The translations under genes and the position numbers were made by a program. Source: Sellimonas caecigallum (GTDB lineage Bacteria > Bacillota > Clostridia > Lachnospirales > Lachnospiraceae). From it: DNA of 64,000 bases. The stretch lies in contig NZ_CP173660.1 of NCBI RefSeq assembly GCF_045038405.1, forward strand, positions 248,001 to 312,000. Direction: 5' to 3'. Numbering within the stretch: the stretch's first letter is position 1; every line of letters starts with the position of its first letter. Below the pieces are notes generated by a model. That model was not told the origin of the DNA, searched no databases, and saw only the letters and a program-made list of their open reading frames with translations. Positions 33,841-43,315 of the stretch are shown one piece after another.

Positions 33841-34848
33841 CTATTTTCCTTTTAACATAATATAAATAAAATACGGAACTCCCACAATGGATACGATGAT
33901 TCCCACTGGTATCTCGATCGGGGAGAACAGGTTCCGTGCCGCTGTGTCAGCCGCCACAAGAATGACCGCGCTGACCCCTGCAGATAAAGGCAGCATCTTT
34001 CTGTGAGATGGCCCGGCAAGACGCTTCGCGATCTGAGGACCCAGGAGTCCTAAAAAAGCGATATTCCCGGCCACAGACGTAGCGATGGCTGCAAGACAGG
34101 ATGAAAGAATGAGAAAGAAAAGTACTTCCCGCTGAAGGGATACTCCTACCCCCATAGCCAATTCATCTCCAAGAGCCAGTACATCCAGTACCTTGCTCCG
34201 GAACAGAATGAAAAAGATCAAAACGAGGATCAGCGGCAGTGTGATGATGATATAGTGCCAGCTGCTCCCCCAGAGACTTCCATTTGTCCATGTGAGGACC
34301 TGATTGTAGTCTCCTTTTGACATATTGAGCTGATAAAAAGAAATCACAGCCGTGATTCCTGCGTTGACCCCGACTCCGGTAAGAATAAAACGCACCGGCC
34401 GGATTCCCCGTTTATACGAAAACAGATAAATAACAGCAACGGTAAGAAGGCTCCCCATTATGGCGAGAAGCGGCATGAAAAATGCCTTTGACGCCGCCAG
34501 CTCCGAATAGTATGCGCTCGTTCCAGCCGAAATCCACACCACTACAAAAAGAGCCGCACCTGCATTGATCCCGATCATTCCCGGCTCGGACAACGGGTTC
34601 CGGGTAACAGCCTGGAGCACTCCGCCGGAAACACCAAGGGCGGATGCCACAATAACTGCAAGGACGACTCTTGGGAGACGAAGCTCATAGATGGTAAATC
34701 GCTGCATGCTGTCTCCATTTCCAAGAAAAGTTCCTATCACTTCCCCTGGAGTCATCTGGTAGCTTCCAACCATCAGGGAGATGATTACTGTCAAAAGGAG
34801 AAGGACAATACAAACTAACACTGCAATTTTGTATTTTGATTTCTTCAT
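33841..34848 (-). CDS. FecCD family iron-complex permease 2
   Basis: 335 residues, about nine or ten membrane segments, FecCD family. Contains LRLPRVVLAVIVASALGVSGGVLQ near 50 and NPLSEPGMIGINAGA near 85, plus the coupling segment GPQIAKRLAGPSHRKMLPLS near 273 that docks on the ATPase. The ATG follows directly on the stop of the first permease gene. Works as a heterodimer with it. Confidence 0.93.
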   Translation of the reverse strand: MKKSKYKIAVLVCIVLLLLTVIISLMVGSYQMTPGEVIGTFLGNGDSMQRFTIYELRLPRVVLAVIVASALGVSGGVLQAVTRNPLSEPGMIGINAGAALFVVVWISAGTSAYYSELAASKAFFMPLLAIMGSLLTVAVIYLFSYKRGIRPVRFILTGVGVNAGITAVISFYQLNMSKGDYNQVLTWTNGSLWGSSWHYIIITLPLILVLIFFILFRSKVLDVLALGDELAMGVGVSLQREVLFFLILSSCLAAIATSVAGNIAFLGLLGPQIAKRLAGPSHRKMLPLSAGVSAVILVAADTAARNLFSPIEIPVGIIVSIVGVPYFIYIMLKGK

Positions 34849-35832
34849 CTATTTTTTCTCCTTTCTCACAAGCCACAAGAATACCGGCACGCCGATACAT
34901 GCGGTAAATAGTCCGATCGGAAGTTCATACGGAGCCAGGATCGTCCGCGCTGCAATATCTGCCAGTACAAGGATGACACTTCCGTACAGGAAAGAGAGCG
35001 GCATGAGTTTTCTGTAATCATTTCCGTTCAATTTTCTTATGATATGAGGAACAAAAAGTCCTACGAATCCAATATTTCCAGCCGCCGCTACACAGACAGC
35101 GCATATTGGGATGATGCAAAGTACGGTCTTTCTTTTTACTTTTTCCGGGGCAACACCAAGCCCTGTGGCAGCTTCATCCCCAAGACTGATCAGATTGATC
35201 TTCCCTGATAATGAGAGGGCAAGGATGCTAAAGCTTCCGCCAACAGCAAAGAGAAATGCCGCCTGGATCCATCCAGCCTGACGAAATCCTCCAGCCACCC
35301 AGAAGGCCAGTTCCTGAGACCGGTTTCCAAGAAGCGCAGCCACTGTTGCCAGGGAAAGGAAAAAGGTACTTAAGGCAGTCCCTGCCAGAAGAATTCTGGA
35401 AATACTTTGGTTTGCAGCACTTTTCATTGTAAACAGAAGGATCATCCCTCCGCTTATGGCCGCACCCGCCAAAGCCATGAAAAAATTCCCATAGACGCCT
35501 CCTGCCAAAGCGGACACCGAAGAGATGGACACCGCAAGCGTCGCTCCCTGGGTAACCCCCAGAACAGTCGGCTCTGCAACAGGATTTCTAAGCACTCCCT
35601 GCATCATAGTCCCCGTCATTGCCAGCATTCCTCCGGCTAAGACTGCACATACTGTCCGGGGAAGTCTGACATTCCTGATTAACTGATCGTGAAGCGTCCC
35701 TTCATAATGAAACAACCCGTGATAGATATCCGAAAGCGGAATTTTTTTTGCACCTATATGAATGGATGCGATGATTCCTACGAACAACAGCAGCGTTCCC
35801 GCTGCTGTCAAAATCCAAGACTTATCCTTCAT
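34849..35832 (-). CDS. FecCD family iron-complex permease 1
   Basis: 327 residues, same family and topology as its neighbour, from which it differs enough to suggest a heterodimeric channel. VRLPRTVCAVLAGGMLAMTGTMMQG near 50, NPVAEPTVLGVTQGA near 82, and the coupling loop VPHIIRKLNGNDYRKLMPLS near 268. GGAG lies nine bases before the ATG. It starts three bases after the binding-protein gene. Confidence 0.93.
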   Translation of the reverse strand: MKDKSWILTAAGTLLLFVGIIASIHIGAKKIPLSDIYHGLFHYEGTLHDQLIRNVRLPRTVCAVLAGGMLAMTGTMMQGVLRNPVAEPTVLGVTQGATLAVSISSVSALAGGVYGNFFMALAGAAISGGMILLFTMKSAANQSISRILLAGTALSTFFLSLATVAALLGNRSQELAFWVAGGFRQAGWIQAAFLFAVGGSFSILALSLSGKINLISLGDEAATGLGVAPEKVKRKTVLCIIPICAVCVAAAGNIGFVGLFVPHIIRKLNGNDYRKLMPLSFLYGSVILVLADIAARTILAPYELPIGLFTACIGVPVFLWLVRKEKK

Positions 35833-35835
35833 TTT

Positions 35836-36786
35836 CTATTTCTCCATCAAAGAGGAAAACTCTTTAAGAAACACTTCTTTTCCGATACAGCTGTATCCGA
35901 TATTGAAATATGGGCTGGATGGCAGCTCCACCACATGCCCGTCCTTGACGGCTCTCATACTGTTGTAGATACTGTTCCCTTTCAGACTTTCCATATCTTC
36001 CACTGTCCCGACAACAAACAGATAATCTGCGTCGATCTGTGCAAGCCCTTCATAGTTGATGACCGGAAGGCTGATATTCTCCTGCTGCGGCATATTTTCC
36101 GGTTTTTTCAGTCCCATGTCATCGTACATTACACCGCCGATCCCTGCCGCATCAAAGACAAAGAGCTGTCCACCGCTTGCAAGGAGAGCCAGGTACGTTG
36201 TATCTTCCCCGTATGTCTCCCGAATCGCTTTCCCGGTTTCTTCCGCTTTCTCTTTATATGTTTTCAGCCACTCTTCTGCCTTTTCTTCTTTATTCATCAG
36301 TTTTGCAAAGGCCTTGATGTCTTCCCTCCAGTCGATCTGTGCAAGCTCGATCATAACCGTCGGTGCAATTTTCTGAAGCTGGCTGTACATCTTTTCCTGC
36401 ACATTGGAAATAATGATGAGATCCGGATTTAATTCCAGGATTCCTTCCACATCCATTGTATCCTGCATGCTGTATCCGAGAATCTTGGCTCCATCCAGTG
36501 TTTCTTCTAGGTATGACGGAAATTTTGTGTAATCGTACGCATCTGAGTTAGCTGTACCTACCACTGAATATCCAAGAACAGAAAGGATGTCACTGTTTCC
36601 ACTCAAGTCCACGATCCGTTTCGGATCGGCCGGTATCTCTACCTTGCCTTTGGCATCCTGAACTGTCACTGTTTCCGCCTTTTTACCGGTTTCTTCCTGC
36701 TTTTTTGTGTCTTTCCCCTGGCATCCTGCCAGAATTGCAGAGGTTGCCATTACGGCCATAATAATTGCAAAAAATTTCTTTTTCAC
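35836..36786 (-). CDS. Iron-complex ABC substrate-binding lipoprotein
   Basis: 316 residues, PeripBP/TroA-like fold used for siderophores and haem. GTG start; signal peptide with lipobox LAGC (Cys about 21) and a Lys/Glu-rich linker. The domain includes PKRIVDLSGNSDILSVLGY near 57 and NPDLIIISNVQEKMY near 128. First gene of the operon, preceded by a promoter with a palindrome at its start site. The exact ligand (siderophore, haem or cobalamin) is not determined; the iron-type operator and AraC neighbour favour iron. Confidence 0.9.
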   Translation of the reverse strand: MKKKFFAIIMAVMATSAILAGCQGKDTKKQEETGKKAETVTVQDAKGKVEIPADPKRIVDLSGNSDILSVLGYSVVGTANSDAYDYTKFPSYLEETLDGAKILGYSMQDTMDVEGILELNPDLIIISNVQEKMYSQLQKIAPTVMIELAQIDWREDIKAFAKLMNKEEKAEEWLKTYKEKAEETGKAIRETYGEDTTYLALLASGGQLFVFDAAGIGGVMYDDMGLKKPENMPQQENISLPVINYEGLAQIDADYLFVVGTVEDMESLKGNSIYNSMRAVKDGHVVELPSSPYFNIGYSCIGKEVFLKEFSSLMEK

Positions 36787-36826
36787 CTATACTTCTCCTT
36801 TTATTTGTTGTAATATATTATTATCT

Positions 36827-36842
36827 GTTAGCCTTAGCTAAC
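36827..36842. promoter_or_regulatory. Candidate iron-repressor operator
   Basis: Inverted repeat GTTAGC-CTTA-GCTAAC, resembling DtxR/IdeR-type iron boxes (TTAG...CTAA). It sits about +4 to +19 from the predicted start of the iron ABC transcript, where a repressor would block transcription. A second palindrome CTACGTAG (36842-36849) abuts it. Confidence 0.55.
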
Positions 36843-36852
36843 TACGTAGGGC

Positions 36853-36881
36853 ATTATAACAAACCCATGTCCATAAATCAA
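36853..36881 (-). promoter_or_regulatory. Sigma-A promoter of the iron ABC operon
   Basis: TTGATT (36876-36881), 17 bases, TATAAT (36853-36858) on the minus strand. Confidence 0.8.
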
Positions 36882-36942
36882 TACAAACATCTTTTTTGAT
36901 TATTTTATCATCTTTTATCATATTTTTTGAAAGGGGAATGTT

Positions 36943-37947
36943 ATGTTTTTTTCAGACAACGCGGCACAGTTCAGATATATTGTGCTGCGAGAACTCGATT
37001 TTCATACAGAAAAACAGACTTATTTTACACATTACCAAAACTCGGACGGAAGCTCTTTTCGATTTTATCAAAAAGAAAATCTTTATGACTTCGGGATTGC
37101 TGACTACACGATAGGACACGATTTTACGATACGCTTTGACAATAGTGAGCCTCTATTGAGATTCGGAATCGTATATGACGGCACAACAAGATTCCAGCTG
37201 GATCATCAGGCTGCTTCTGCCTTTCTACCGTCTGCCTTTCTCGTCTACGAAAAAGAACTTCACGGTATACAAAAATGGTTAAAAGGACAGCATTTTCACG
37301 GCGCAGAAATCACGATTTATCCAGATTTTGTCCGAAAACTGGAGGCAGAGTACCCTGATTTTCGCCTTTCGGATTATTTTATTCCCAATCACACTTATTA
37401 CCATCTGCCATCACATATTCTGCAGGTCCTGCACCGAATGCTCTATCTGGACCGTACCGGGAGATTAAATCCGCTGCATCTGGAGGCAGCGATCCTCGAA
37501 TGTATGGCCGCAATCTTCGAAAGCGGAGAGCCAGATGGGCAGAACGCTTTCTCTCGACAAGTAGATTACGGTACCATAGAAGTGGGAAAAGATCGACGGC
37601 AGATTGCATTGACTGCCAATGATTTTCATTGTATCCAAACTGCCAAAGATATTCTCACGGAGCAATTCCGCAATCCTCCTACCATCGATTCTTTAAGTCG
37701 CCAGCTTCTGATCACGCCACAGAAGCTAAAAGCCGGATTCTCCCACTACTACCATATGACAATCGGAGAATACGTCTCTTCTCTTCGGATGTCTCTGGCT
37801 ACCAATTTGCTCTGTACCACCGAACAGTCTGTGGCGGAAATCGCCCGTGAGACAGGATACAGCTACACCTCGAATTTCATACGGAAATTCCAGGACACAT
37901 ACAGCTGCACTCCCCTGAAATACAGGAAACGTGAAAAAAGAAAATAG
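36943..37947 (+). CDS. AraC family transcriptional regulator
   Basis: 334 residues. The C-terminal 100 residues form two HTH motifs: TIDSLSRQLLITPQKLKAGFSHYY near 250 and VAEIARETGYSYTSNFIRKFQDTY near 295, ending CTPLKYRKR. The N-terminal part is a ligand-sensing domain without a family I can name. AAAGGGG lies eight bases before the ATG. It diverges from the iron ABC operon; PchR/YbtA-like AraC proteins that sense siderophores are often placed this way, so it is probably the activator of that operon. Confidence 0.9.
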   Translation: MFFSDNAAQFRYIVLRELDFHTEKQTYFTHYQNSDGSSFRFYQKENLYDFGIADYTIGHDFTIRFDNSEPLLRFGIVYDGTTRFQLDHQAASAFLPSAFLVYEKELHGIQKWLKGQHFHGAEITIYPDFVRKLEAEYPDFRLSDYFIPNHTYYHLPSHILQVLHRMLYLDRTGRLNPLHLEAAILECMAAIFESGEPDGQNAFSRQVDYGTIEVGKDRRQIALTANDFHCIQTAKDILTEQFRNPPTIDSLSRQLLITPQKLKAGFSHYYHMTIGEYVSSLRMSLATNLLCTTEQSVAEIARETGYSYTSNFIRKFQDTYSCTPLKYRKREKRK

Positions 37948-37975
37948 GATACCGTTTATAGTTTAAAAAGCGCTG

Positions 37976-39289
37976 CTATTTTTCCTTCCATTCCTTGATG
38001 GCAGCAAGTCTCTCTTTGTATGCTTTTTCTTTTCCTTCTTCAGTAGGAAAATAGTATTCTCTCTCTTTCATGGAATCCGGCATACACTGCATATGAGTCA
38101 GTTTCTCTTCTGTATCATGGGCATATTGATACCCTTTTCCGTAATCCAGCTCTTTCATCAGCTTTGTAGGAGCATTTCGAAGTACCAGGGGCACCGGTTC
38201 ATCTCTCTTCATCCTGACATCTGCTTTGCAGGATTCACACGCTCGGTAAAGTGCATTGGACTTGGGCGACAGGGATAAATAAATGACCGCATGCGTCAGG
38301 TGCACATCACACTCAGGCATTCCGAGAAAGTGACAAGCCTGGTATGCCGCAACCGCCACCTGAAGTGCCTGACTGTCCGCCATTCCCACGTCCTCACTCG
38401 CGAAGCGGATCAGCCTCCTGGCAATGTAAAGAGGATCCTCTCCTCCCTCCAGCATTCGCATCATCCAGTAAACAGCTGCATCGGGATCGCTGTTTCGCAT
38501 GGATTTATGCAGGGCAGAGATGAGATTGTAATGCTCTTCCCCCGTCTTATCATACAGAAGAGATTTCCTGTTGATACACTGTTCCATTCCTTCCTCCGTG
38601 ACATAGATCCCATCGGCGTGTATTTCGCCATTGAGCACAGCCATCTCCAGTGTGTTGAGCGCTGTACGGGCATCTCCATTGGCAAATGCGGCAATCGCTT
38701 CCAACTGGCTGTCTGTGATTTTGACATGTTGTTCCGCAAAGCCTTCTTTTTTCTCAAGCGCATGGTGCAGCAGACATACAAGATCTTTCTCTTCCAACGC
38801 TTTGAGTACAAATACCTTACAGCGAGATAACAGAGCTGAATTAATCTCAAAAGAAGGGTTCTCCGTTGTTGCACCGATGAGGGTAATGCTCCCTTTCTCC
38901 ACAAACGGCAGAAATGCATCCTGCTGTGCCTTATTAAAACGATGGATTTCGTCTATAAAAAGAAGGGTCCGCTGCCCCATCTTTCTCCTCTGTTCCGCCA
39001 TCTGCATGACTTCTTTGATCTCCTTGATCCCGCTTGTGACCGCACTGAAATTTACGAATTCCGCTTTCGTTTTTCCTGCGATGATACTTGCAAGCGTCGT
39101 TTTCCCCACGCCCGGAGGACCCCAGAAAATCATGGAGGAAATTTGGTCCCGTTCTATGAGTTGTCTTAGTATCTTTCCCTCTCCAATGAGATGTTCCTGT
39201 CCCACAAAATCTTCCAGTCCTGCCGGCCTGAGTCTGGCTGCCAGAGGGACAGTCTCTCTTCTGTCATCAAACAATGTCATCTGTTCCAT
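37976..39289 (-). CDS. rarA: Replication-associated recombination protein RarA (MgsA)
   Basis: 437-residue AAA+ ATPase related to clamp loaders, acting at stalled forks. PLAARLRPAGLEDFVGQEHLIG at about 15-36, Walker A GPPGVGKT at 57-64, Walker B LLFIDEIHRFNK at 109-120, sensor 1 IGATTENPSFE near 138, and the tetramerisation domain with HDTEEKLTHMQCMPDSMKEREYYFPTEEG near the end. It lies four bases after a 67-codon gene and is presumably cotranscribed with it. Confidence 0.96.
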   Translation of the reverse strand: MEQMTLFDDRRETVPLAARLRPAGLEDFVGQEHLIGEGKILRQLIERDQISSMIFWGPPGVGKTTLASIIAGKTKAEFVNFSAVTSGIKEIKEVMQMAEQRRKMGQRTLLFIDEIHRFNKAQQDAFLPFVEKGSITLIGATTENPSFEINSALLSRCKVFVLKALEEKDLVCLLHHALEKKEGFAEQHVKITDSQLEAIAAFANGDARTALNTLEMAVLNGEIHADGIYVTEEGMEQCINRKSLLYDKTGEEHYNLISALHKSMRNSDPDAAVYWMMRMLEGGEDPLYIARRLIRFASEDVGMADSQALQVAVAAYQACHFLGMPECDVHLTHAVIYLSLSPKSNALYRACESCKADVRMKRDEPVPLVLRNAPTKLMKELDYGKGYQYAHDTEEKLTHMQCMPDSMKEREYYFPTEEGKEKAYKERLAAIKEWKEK

Positions 39290-39293
39290 ATCA

Positions 39294-39497
39294 TCACTCT
39301 TCTTTCAGATCGTATAATGCGTAGAGGTCCAGCATATTTTTGTACATCATCTTATTTCCCATATATTGTCGGTAAGTAGCAGATTTTGTCCTTCCTGCCT
39401 CTTTCATCTCCTCCAATTTGTCACATGCATCCTCGTACCTCTCCTGAATGGCTTTCTGCATCTTTTCGTACTGCTGAAGCTTTACTCTGTCTTCCAT
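39294..39497 (-). CDS. 67-residue helical protein upstream of rarA
   Basis: Small, charged, almost fully helical protein (MEDRVKLQQYEKMQKAIQ...) with no family I recognise. Coiled-coil-like heptads cover residues 5-35 and it ends LYALYDLKEE. A GGAGG-like AAAGGAGGG lies before the ATG, and rarA follows after four bases, so it is a genuine operon member. It might be a partner of RarA, but the sequence alone does not say. Confidence 0.8.
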   Translation of the reverse strand: MEDRVKLQQYEKMQKAIQERYEDACDKLEEMKEAGRTKSATYRQYMGNKMMYKNMLDLYALYDLKEE

Positions 39498-39764
39498 CGC
39501 TTTTACCCTCCTTTGGAACTATTTTATCTGTGTTTCTATTCTAGCATATTCTTTTCATTCTCAAAAGCCGGTTCCCAAAATCCAGCTCTTATCAGATTGG
39601 AGAATTATATCAATGGCAGGCATGACTTTCGTCTATCTTTACTTTATATTCACAATTCCTTTTGTTTTTTCTCATATTTTCGTCACAAATGCAGTGTATT
39701 ATAGAATCAGACAAGGAAAACAACTTGTTGAAATAAAAATTTTCTTTTTCATAATTTTCTCCAC

Positions 39765-39795
39765 GGCTGGGGCTCCTCCCCCAGCCACTTTTTTT
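39765..39795 (+). terminator. Strong plus-strand terminator without an obvious gene
   Basis: Perfect 8-bp GC-rich stem GGCTGGGG/CCCCAGCC with a six-base loop, then AC and seven Ts. The 380 bases from 39498 to 39877 hold no credible protein gene on either strand; besides this hairpin they contain the nitroreductase terminator and presumably the promoter of the 67-codon gene and rarA. Confidence 0.7.
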
Positions 39796-39814
39796 ATGCC
39801 AAAACCAAGCCAGC

Positions 39815-39852
39815 AAAAGACCCGCAAGCAGTGTTTCTATCCTGCTTGCGGG
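39815..39852 (-). terminator. Terminator of nitroreductase gene
   Basis: Perfect 11-bp stem CCCGCAAGCAG/CTGCTTGCGGG followed by TCTTTTG on the minus strand. Confidence 0.8.
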
Positions 39853-39877
39853 CCATACCTCTATCCAGCTGATCTTT

Positions 39878-40411
39878 CTAATAAAATTTTGTAATATCAT
39901 CGACTGCCTTTCGCTTTGGCATAGCCGGTGCTGCATCGCTGTAACCTACCCCGATGACAGCTACAACTGCTTCTTCTTCCGGAATTTCCAGCACATCTCT
40001 TAATTTCTTCTCGTCCCTGATACCCATGACAAGAGTGGATAACCCTAATTCCGTCGCTTTCAGTATCATATTCATATTGCTCATACCGCAGTCGTAATAT
40101 CCCCATCCGTTTCCAAGCTCATTGGATGGCGTACCATCCGGATTAAACCCGGAGCGATTGGTTACGATCGTAGTGACGAGCAGCAGCGGAGCATTCTTCG
40201 TATTCTTCTGATTAAACTCCGGCAGAGCTTCCCTTACTTTTCCAAGCATTTCCTCTGATCTTACAGCATAATATCGGGTAACCTGTGAGTTTTTCCAAGA
40301 CGGCGCCAGAATCCCGGCGCGAATGATCTCCCGGATCTTATCGTCCTCCACCTTATCGGTACGGTATTCTCTGATGCTTCTTCTTTTCTCCAAAACCGTC
40401 TGTAATTCCAT
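39878..40411 (-). CDS. Nitroreductase family protein
   Basis: 177-residue FMN-dependent nitroreductase-like protein. KRRSIREYRTDKVEDDKI at 9-26 carries the Arg/Ser FMN contacts; LAPSWKNSQ at about 34-42 and the C-terminal VVAVIGVGY match the family. Substrate unknown. The ATG at 40411 has GGGAGG five bases upstream; the frame is open to 40486 but that start has no site and overlaps the transglutaminase remnant. Confidence 0.9.
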   Translation of the reverse strand: MELQTVLEKRRSIREYRTDKVEDDKIREIIRAGILAPSWKNSQVTRYYAVRSEEMLGKVREALPEFNQKNTKNAPLLLVTTIVTNRSGFNPDGTPSNELGNGWGYYDCGMSNMNMILKATELGLSTLVMGIRDEKKLRDVLEIPEEEAVVAVIGVGYSDAAPAMPKRKAVDDITKFY

Positions 40412-40469
40412 TTCGTCCTCCCTTTCCGGCTCATAAACCTGTTTTATCTTCTTTTCAGTATATACCTTT

Positions 40470-42237
40470 TTAAATCGGATTTCCATCCCAGAGTTTTCGA
40501 ATTTGACAGAGTATCCTCTTTCTCCTAGGGAGTGATCCGTATACCCTTTCCGTTACAATAAGACAGAACTTTTTTACATTCCGTTCTTCTTCTTCTGTGA
40601 CAGCTTCTCTGCTGAACGCCGCTTTACTCACAATATACACCACTGTCTGTACATTCAGTTCTGCCCTTAAAATCTCCTCATCCATTCCCGGATACACGGT
40701 CATTTCCCCTCTGGCGGACGGTGTCGCCTCTACCGGTATCCATCCCACATTTTCCACGAATATTTCCGGCCAGGCATGAGCCGCTTCATCGGTCACTTCC
40801 GCATGCCATCCATCCTCATTTTCCGTAAAATCGGAAGGAGAAACTGCGTATCCGGCTGCATATCTGGCCGGAATTCCATACATTCGAAACATTAAAACCG
40901 CAGCGGACAAAATGCTGACAGTAACCTTCCCGACTGTCAAACAGAAAATATTCCACGGGATCCCGGTTAAAGGGACTCATTCCCGGAGTCCTTGTGTAAG
41001 ACGCGCTTTCATTCAGAGTATCCAGGATAAAAGCTGTAATTTCTTCAACCCCTTCTTTTGGATGGGAACTGCAAAATTCTGCAAGCCTCGGGATCTGCTT
41101 TTCGGGCACTTCTGTGTATGTCTCCTTTGCAATGGCAGCGTACTCATCCTGCAGCTGCTCATAATAGATTTTATACTGCTGGAATTGTGTGATCTGATCC
41201 CAGTCTGTCTCAATATCTGCCTGTTCCATATATGTGAACGTAAATCCTTTTTTCATCTCATCCCAGTCTTGGTGGTATGGCATGCTGAAATATGGGACAT
41301 ACCATTCAGAAAACGGATCCCCCATATAATGTATGGAAAGATAACGGGAATTGTCTTCCGATCGCTCCCACTGCATGACCAGATTCATAAAGTAATACAT
41401 TGCAGAAATTGTCTCATTGGGTCTGTGAGAAACCCACAAATCCAACTGTTTTGTCCCTGCTGGATAGAGATTTCCCCGGTTGATCGTCCCATCCGATGGT
41501 CTGTCTGCTGTTCCGCTGATTCTCTTGAACGCTTTTTGGATCGAGCCTTCTGCCTTGTAAGCCGCATCGTACATCCATCCACTGCCAAACTGTGTAAAAA
41601 TCATGGAAATCAAAAGGACTGCCGCCATCCCTTTCCACAGAAGACTGCGGATTTCGCCTTTGACACGCTGTTTTTCGTCTTCTTCTCTTGTCTGCTTTTT
41701 TGGCATATGGACTCCCCAGAATACGAGCTGAAAACATCCAAGCAGGAGAACCGAAGGAACTCCCGGCCTAAGCCCAAGAAAAGGAGCAGATAAAAGTAAA
41801 AGATTGGAGACGAGGCAGAGAATCCAGCGATTGGTTTGCCGCACTTCCAAAACAAATAACAAAAAGATCGCAAAAAGGCAGAAAGACACCACCGCTGCAG
41901 TCACATCTTTCTCTCCTTGTGCGATTCCTCCAATGCATTCGCGAAGGTGTTCATATTGGGGAAAAAGTACTTTTCTAAAAACTATGGCTGCACACAGGAA
42001 CCCTGCCAGAAACATCGCACTCCCAGCAAGCATTGTCCTCTTTTTCCTTTTGTAAAGAAAAGAGAAAAAAACGGCGGCGGCCGCCGCCGCAGTAATGGAA
42101 ACCGCCAAACTGCAGCGGATATTTTCTGATAGTGCGAACATGGACAGTATTCCACATGCTCCCGACATCAAAAATACAAGGCAGGAGAGCCTGTCTCCCC
42201 ATATTTTTCTAATCTGTCCTATCTCCTTTTTTTTCAT
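40470..42237 (-). pseudogene. TgpA-like transglutaminase, frameshifted
   Basis: Membrane transglutaminase-like protein (TgpA/DUF3488 type) broken by a frameshift. The first part, from ATG 42237 (GGGGAG seven bases upstream), has seven or so membrane segments then an extracellular domain reaching the catalytic Cys in EGYCQHF, and the frame is lost at once around 40905-40925. The remainder reads in another frame as SAAVLMFRMYGIPARYAAGYAV, with the catalytic His in HAWPE and Asp region. Relative to the family about two bases are missing after CATTTTG. The usual membrane helix before the DUF4129-like tail (AAFSREAVTEEE) is also absent. Third gene of moxR-DUF58-transglutaminase. Confidence 0.85.
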
Positions 42238-42250
42238 CGTCCGCTCCCCT

Positions 42251-43303
42251 TTATGCAATCCAAATCTCTTGCTCCAATTCTCTTTCAAACTGTTCTTCTG
42301 TGAACTGAACAGCCAATTTCCCCTTGTGATACAGACCAAGATCCCGGTTGAGACAGAATCCACCGCTTTCTTTATCCGCCTCCGTCTGTGTGCCCTTTAT
42401 CCATTCTCCCTTTGTCCGGAACAATTGAAGCAAAACTTCTCTTACATCTGCCTCTCCCATGATCTGTACCCTGCAAACTTTTCCGGTTTCCTCATACCAC
42501 TTTACGCATACCCCATCTGCAGCCCGAAAAAGTCCAAGAAGACACGCGTATAGAAGTTCATAAAAAGCATCCTTTTTTTGTTCTGAATCTGACTGCGGCT
42601 TCTCCAGATCTACAAAGAGTTCCTCCCATTTTCCAGATTCCGGCGGATACTCTTTGACGAGAAGTGTTTCTGTCCGGGCGCTTAGATTCCAGTGGATCCG
42701 TCGTTTCTGATCACCTTGCACATACTCTCGGATCTGATAATGATCATTCTGGCTATGTGAGAATGGCACTGCTGCACCTTGCGCGCTCCTCTCCCCATCA
42801 TCCCAAGTCTGTTCCGCAAAGCAAATCTTCATATACCTCTCCGGTGGAAATACTGCGATTTCCTGACTCAGATTTTCTTTCTTCTTCTTCCGAAACAGTC
42901 CGAAATAGTCCGCAATCTCTACCTTTCGGATTTCTGTCTTTATGATTCCACAGTGTGGTGCCTCTATGAAATATGAGAACTCCTGCTTCTCTTTTTTCCC
43001 TACATATCCTTTGTACAGCAGCTTCTTTTTTCTGCGTTCTCTGTCATAATTATATCTCATTTGTACCCAGACTCTGCTTGCCGGTATGGATCCTTTGTTC
43101 ACAAGACAAAGGGAACTTCCTTTCTGTTCATTTTTGCGGATTTCTTCCAGACTTTTGGGAAACTGCACTCCTACCTTTGCCTTCAGATACAGGGCAGTGA
43201 GAAACATCAGGATAAATACGAGAATTTCGGCCGCCGCAAGAAGAAGAAATGCAGGAACGTGGTACATTCCTCCTACATACCATGTGATAACAATCAACAG
43301 CAT
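42251..43303 (-). CDS. DUF58 domain protein
   Basis: 350 residues. Two N-terminal membrane helices (about 3-40), then a beta-rich part and the DUF58 core with the conserved YQIREYVQGDQKRRIHWNLSARTETLLVKEYPPE near 190-223. DUF58 proteins almost always sit next to MoxR ATPases and transglutaminases, as here, and carry a vWA-like fold; the complex is thought to act in envelope assembly. The gene starts 12 bases after moxR and ends 13 bases before the transglutaminase start. Confidence 0.92.
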   Translation of the reverse strand: MLLIVITWYVGGMYHVPAFLLLAAAEILVFILMFLTALYLKAKVGVQFPKSLEEIRKNEQKGSSLCLVNKGSIPASRVWVQMRYNYDRERRKKKLLYKGYVGKKEKQEFSYFIEAPHCGIIKTEIRKVEIADYFGLFRKKKKENLSQEIAVFPPERYMKICFAEQTWDDGERSAQGAAVPFSHSQNDHYQIREYVQGDQKRRIHWNLSARTETLLVKEYPPESGKWEELFVDLEKPQSDSEQKKDAFYELLYACLLGLFRAADGVCVKWYEETGKVCRVQIMGEADVREVLLQLFRTKGEWIKGTQTEADKESGGFCLNRDLGLYHKGKLAVQFTEEQFERELEQEIWIA

Positions 43304-43315
43304 AAAAACTATTTT

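Noticed and set aside
39610..39936. Minus-strand ORF of 108 codons and overlapping plus-strand ORF of 93 codons in the rarA upstream gap
   Set aside because: No ribosome site, no family, and both run through the two terminator hairpins.
40470..40940. Independent 156-residue gene starting MTVGKVTVS
   Set aside because: It is the out-of-frame second half of the transglutaminase; homology starts inside the protein and there is no ribosome site.
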